From Alistipes sp. (GTDB taxonomy: Bacteria > Bacteroidota > Bacteroidia > Bacteroidales > Rikenellaceae), in the NCBI GenBank assembly GCA_021202985.1, contig JAJQCA010000014.1, forward strand, positions 1 to 64,000: a stretch of DNA of 64,000 nucleotides. Reading direction: 5' to 3'. Shown here piece by piece: positions 61,271 to 64,000 of this stretch. The stretch's first letter is position 1, and each line of letters begins with the position of its first letter. Below the pieces are notes generated by a model that was not told the origin of the DNA, ran no database searches, and was given only the letters and a program-made list of their open reading frames with translations. Position numbers and translations under genes: made by a program.

Positions 61271-61367
61271 ATTTTCTGGGTCCATTAAAATATTCTGTAT
61301 TCAAAAAATACCGCAATTATCGTAAAGACCTAACCACCTATACTAACCATTAGTATTAGCAGCCCTG

Positions 61368-61931
61368 TCACGAAAGCAGGATATACACCACCGGTATAAG
61401 CAGCCCGGCGATAAGGTACCATTTGCCGCGGCCGGCAAGCCCTTTTTTGCCGCGGACCATAAACAACCCCGACACCGCGAGGAAAAGCAGCGATACCGCG
61501 AACAGGTCCGCCATAACGCTCCATCCCCGCACCTTACTGTAATGGAGTTTGTTTATCCAGTAGACGAACGGGCGCTTGCGGTGGACTTCGTAGTCGAGCC
61601 TTCCGTCGGCGCTGTCGTAAACCCCTACCCCGCCGTCCAGCATCAGGCGGGAGTGCCTGTCGTCTATGGGCATAATGCGCCGCAGGGCCGGGAGGTCGCT
61701 CCCGGCACCGTTCCAAGCGGCGGCAAGCCCGTCACCGTTGAGCCCGGAGGGCAATTGCACGGTGTGGTTGGCGCTCCTGTAAGCCGGGTCCGACTCTCCC
61801 ATATGGTTGAGCAGGATACCCGAAATGCCGTAAACAAGACACAGGCCCACCACCACGTACCCCAGGTCGCGGTGGATTACCCGCAGCCAGCGCGTGGCCT
61901 TATTCTCCCAGGATTTCATATTCTTCGCCAT
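61368..61931 (-). CDS. PepSY-associated TM protein
   Basis: RWLRVIHRDLGYVVVGLCLVYGISGILLNH; WINKLHYSKVRGWSVMADLFAVSLLFLAVSGLFMVRGKKGLAGRGKWY. Confidence 0.75.
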   Translation of the reverse strand: MAKNMKSWENKATRWLRVIHRDLGYVVVGLCLVYGISGILLNHMGESDPAYRSANHTVQLPSGLNGDGLAAAWNGAGSDLPALRRIMPIDDRHSRLMLDGGVGVYDSADGRLDYEVHRKRPFVYWINKLHYSKVRGWSVMADLFAVSLLFLAVSGLFMVRGKKGLAGRGKWYLIAGLLIPVVYILLS

Positions 61932-62451
61932 CCATGTAATATATGGCGTAGTAGTCCTTCCCGTTCTCCTGCATCCACTGCTTCATTCCCTCTATGTTGG
62001 CGATTTCCGCCTGACAGGTTTCGGCCGAACCGTCCTCGGCAAGAGCCTTCTCGCTGAGGTCTTTCTCGAGCTGGTCGAGGTATTCCTCGCTCAGACGGCG
62101 TTCCTGGAGCTTGCCCGTAATTGCCAGCTCCGAACCGACCAGTTCACGGTTGAACCCCCCTATATTGCCTTTAGCCTCCACGCGGAACGAAAGATTCTGG
62201 TCCTCGCCCACGACAAAACACCTCTTACCCGAGTGTTTGCAGGTGTGGGTAACGTAACCGCGCACGGTAATGTCCTGCCCCACGAGGTCCCCGGCGACGG
62301 GCATCAGGTCGTCGATGGTGTAAACCGTACCGGCAGCCGGGGCCAGTTCCGTGGCAGGACCGTCGGCGGCACTGTTGTTCGAATTCCTTGCGTTCCCTCC
62401 GCACGAGGCGAGCAGTGCGGCCACGGCGGCGAATAAAAGTAATTTTTTCAT
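61900..62451 (-). CDS. Small lipoprotein with OB-fold-like domain
   Basis: Start revised to MKKLLLFAAVAALLASCGG; YTIDDLMPVAGDLVGQDITVRGYVTHTCKHSGKRCFVVG..ELAITGKLQE. Confidence 0.6.
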   Translation of the reverse strand: MKKLLLFAAVAALLASCGGNARNSNNSAADGPATELAPAAGTVYTIDDLMPVAGDLVGQDITVRGYVTHTCKHSGKRCFVVGEDQNLSFRVEAKGNIGGFNRELVGSELAITGKLQERRLSEEYLDQLEKDLSEKALAEDGSAETCQAEIANIEGMKQWMQENGKDYYAIYYMDGEEYEILGE

Positions 62452-62464
62452 GGCATTATATATT

Positions 62465-63739
62465 TTAATCGTTTGTTTCTTTCTTATCCGGTGCCGGTAT
62501 GCGGCCAATTCCGCGGTATCCGGGCAATACCGCCACGGCAAGCAGCCCTGCAAGGCCGGTCAAAAGTACGTAGACGGTGAGCGCTATCCTCTTGCGGCAG
62601 CAGCCGGCCGCGGTAAACCACAGAACCAGCGCGGCGAGAATGTTGGCGACGAGGGCCATAGGGCCGGTAAAGTTGAGCCGGGGAGAGATGTAAGCCGAAT
62701 TCCGGTGTTCCAACGTAATGTATGCGGGGAACAGTATCGCCGAAGCTCTATCCCACGCGTTTGGCCGCCGGGCGATGGAATGGGTATCGACCCGCCCGAG
62801 CGTAAGGTTGTCCAGAGCGTAGTACCGGCACCCTTTTGCACCGGTTACGGTCACGGTCCAGTAGAGCAGGTTGGCCATAATGCTCACCTGCTCCGTGTAG
62901 GGGTCTATCGGGTCCATATCCAGCCGGACGGTCTCGTAACCGCCCTGCAAATCGCTCTCGATAATATATACGTTGCCGCCTTTGTCGAAAAGGAAGCCGT
63001 AAAACCGCTTATTGGCCACTTCGTACATCGAGAACCAGAGTATGTCTACCGTTTCTCCTAACCCGGTGTCGCGTACATAGGGGCGGCCGTTAACCATTTT
63101 GATGTGGTATAACCGGCCGGCGGCATCGAGGCTGAAATAGCCCTCGTCATAAGCCTTACGGGGCGACGGATTACCGGACGCCCACCGGGCGGGAAACGTA
63201 AACCCGGACTTGTCGAACGCCTGCCGGAACCGGTCGCTTTTTTCCCGGTCCACCGAGTTGCTTTCCGCGTCGATAAACTCCACCCCGGCTCCCAGCCGCA
63301 TCACGTCGGGCGGAATTTCCAGCCCCAGCCGTTTGGGCATAGACTCGAAAAGGATGTACAAACCCGGTTCGGGCTGCGAGAGACTGCGGGGATTGTACCT
63401 GAAAACGAACGAGGTGGACCTAAGCAACTGCGGCGTCACTTCGTACCCGCCTATGCTGTCCGGCAGGCGACCGTCGGTCATCAACTGGCGGTAATTAAGC
63501 AGGGGCATCAGCGAATCGAACTGCGCAGCTGTATATTTGTTACCGTCCATATCGGTGAGCGGGGTCTGCTTGTCGCCGTAATCGATCAGCCCGAACTGGC
63601 TGAGCACCGAGCTGTAATAAACCACCGGATACCTGTCTGGTGAATAGGTAGCCTTGTGCACCAGAGCGGGCAGCGCCCAGAGGGCGGCGAAAGTCGTACA
63701 GGCGAGTATGAGGGCGTATATCGTATTTTGTCGTTTCAT
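62465..63739 (-). CDS. DUF4857-like membrane protein
   Basis: N-terminal TM; MDGNKYTAAQFDSLMPLLNYRQLMTDGRLPDSIGGYEVTP; four C-terminal TM-like segments. Confidence 0.55.
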   Translation of the reverse strand: MKRQNTIYALILACTTFAALWALPALVHKATYSPDRYPVVYYSSVLSQFGLIDYGDKQTPLTDMDGNKYTAAQFDSLMPLLNYRQLMTDGRLPDSIGGYEVTPQLLRSTSFVFRYNPRSLSQPEPGLYILFESMPKRLGLEIPPDVMRLGAGVEFIDAESNSVDREKSDRFRQAFDKSGFTFPARWASGNPSPRKAYDEGYFSLDAAGRLYHIKMVNGRPYVRDTGLGETVDILWFSMYEVANKRFYGFLFDKGGNVYIIESDLQGGYETVRLDMDPIDPYTEQVSIMANLLYWTVTVTGAKGCRYYALDNLTLGRVDTHSIARRPNAWDRASAILFPAYITLEHRNSAYISPRLNFTGPMALVANILAALVLWFTAAGCCRKRIALTVYVLLTGLAGLLAVAVLPGYRGIGRIPAPDKKETND

Positions 63740-63751
63740 GTTCGCTAATTA

Positions 63752-64000
63752 TTATTGCACCCCCTCCTTAAACCTCGCCGCGGAGTAGAACGGGAAGGTA
63801 AACCCTATTATCGCAAGCACTACCAGCCACGGGAGGAACCGGATGTAACCACCCGAAAGCGAGGCAATAAGAAAGAAAGAGCATAGGCAAATACCTACCA
63901 ACCCGTCGAATATCTTCTGCCGCCAAACAGGTTCCAGTACCACCCACGCGGTAACAAGGTAAGCTAACAGCCCGCAAAGGAACCACGGCAGCGACCGCAG
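63752..64000 (-). CDS. Partial integral membrane protein, 5' end beyond window
   Basis: Frame open to window edge: LRSLPWFLCGLLAYLVTAWVVLEPVWRQKIFDGLVGICLCSFFLIASLSGGYIRFLPWLVVLAIIGFTFPFYSAARFKEGVQ*. Confidence 0.6.
   Translation of the reverse strand: MRSLPWFLCGLLAYLVTAWVVLEPVWRQKIFDGLVGICLCSFFLIASLSGGYIRFLPWLVVLAIIGFTFPFYSAARFKEGVQ

Noticed and set aside
1-64000. CRISPR array, rRNA operon, insertion sequence or prophage
   Set aside because: No regularly spaced identical repeats, no rRNA motifs, no transposase or phage structural ORFs seen in the translations.

Overview
Bacteroidales-type chromosome segment (Bacteroidota TAnnTTTG promoters, SusC/SusD pairs, HTCS regulator, FimA/Mfa-type pili). 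Four blocks are visible. (1) ~0.4-37 kb: a deoxyhexose-oriented polysaccharide utilization region with GH3, GH95-like fucosidase, GH106- and GH78-like rhamnosidases, an HTCS, two SusCD pairs (one susC frameshifted at a G7 run), two convergent paralogous GH71/99-like proteins and a discoidin-type lipoprotein. Embedded in it is a glycyl radical enzyme / activase / Fe-alcohol dehydrogenase module, with an apparently frameshifted Tat-like leader on the glycyl radical enzyme. (2) ~37.2-40.4 kb: tRNA-Asn, a umuDC-like operon whose UmuD is a tandem fusion of two UmuD-like domains with complementary catalytic/cleavage-site losses, and an ~87-bp tandem repeat. (3) ~40.5-53.9 kb: a tyrosine recombinase next to a perfect 20-bp inverted repeat (41831-41850 / 42397-42416). 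The repeat encloses a 546-bp AT-rich segment with a Bacteroidota promoter pointing away from the downstream Rrf2-like regulator and five-gene fimbrial operon, so this is a predicted phase-variable pilus switch captured in the OFF orientation. (4) ~54-64 kb: a TonB receptor/DUF4876-like/DUF6850-like/FISUMP cluster converging on a PepSY/OB-fold lipoprotein/DUF4857-like cluster. Family assignments come from reading the translated sequences; no database search was run.
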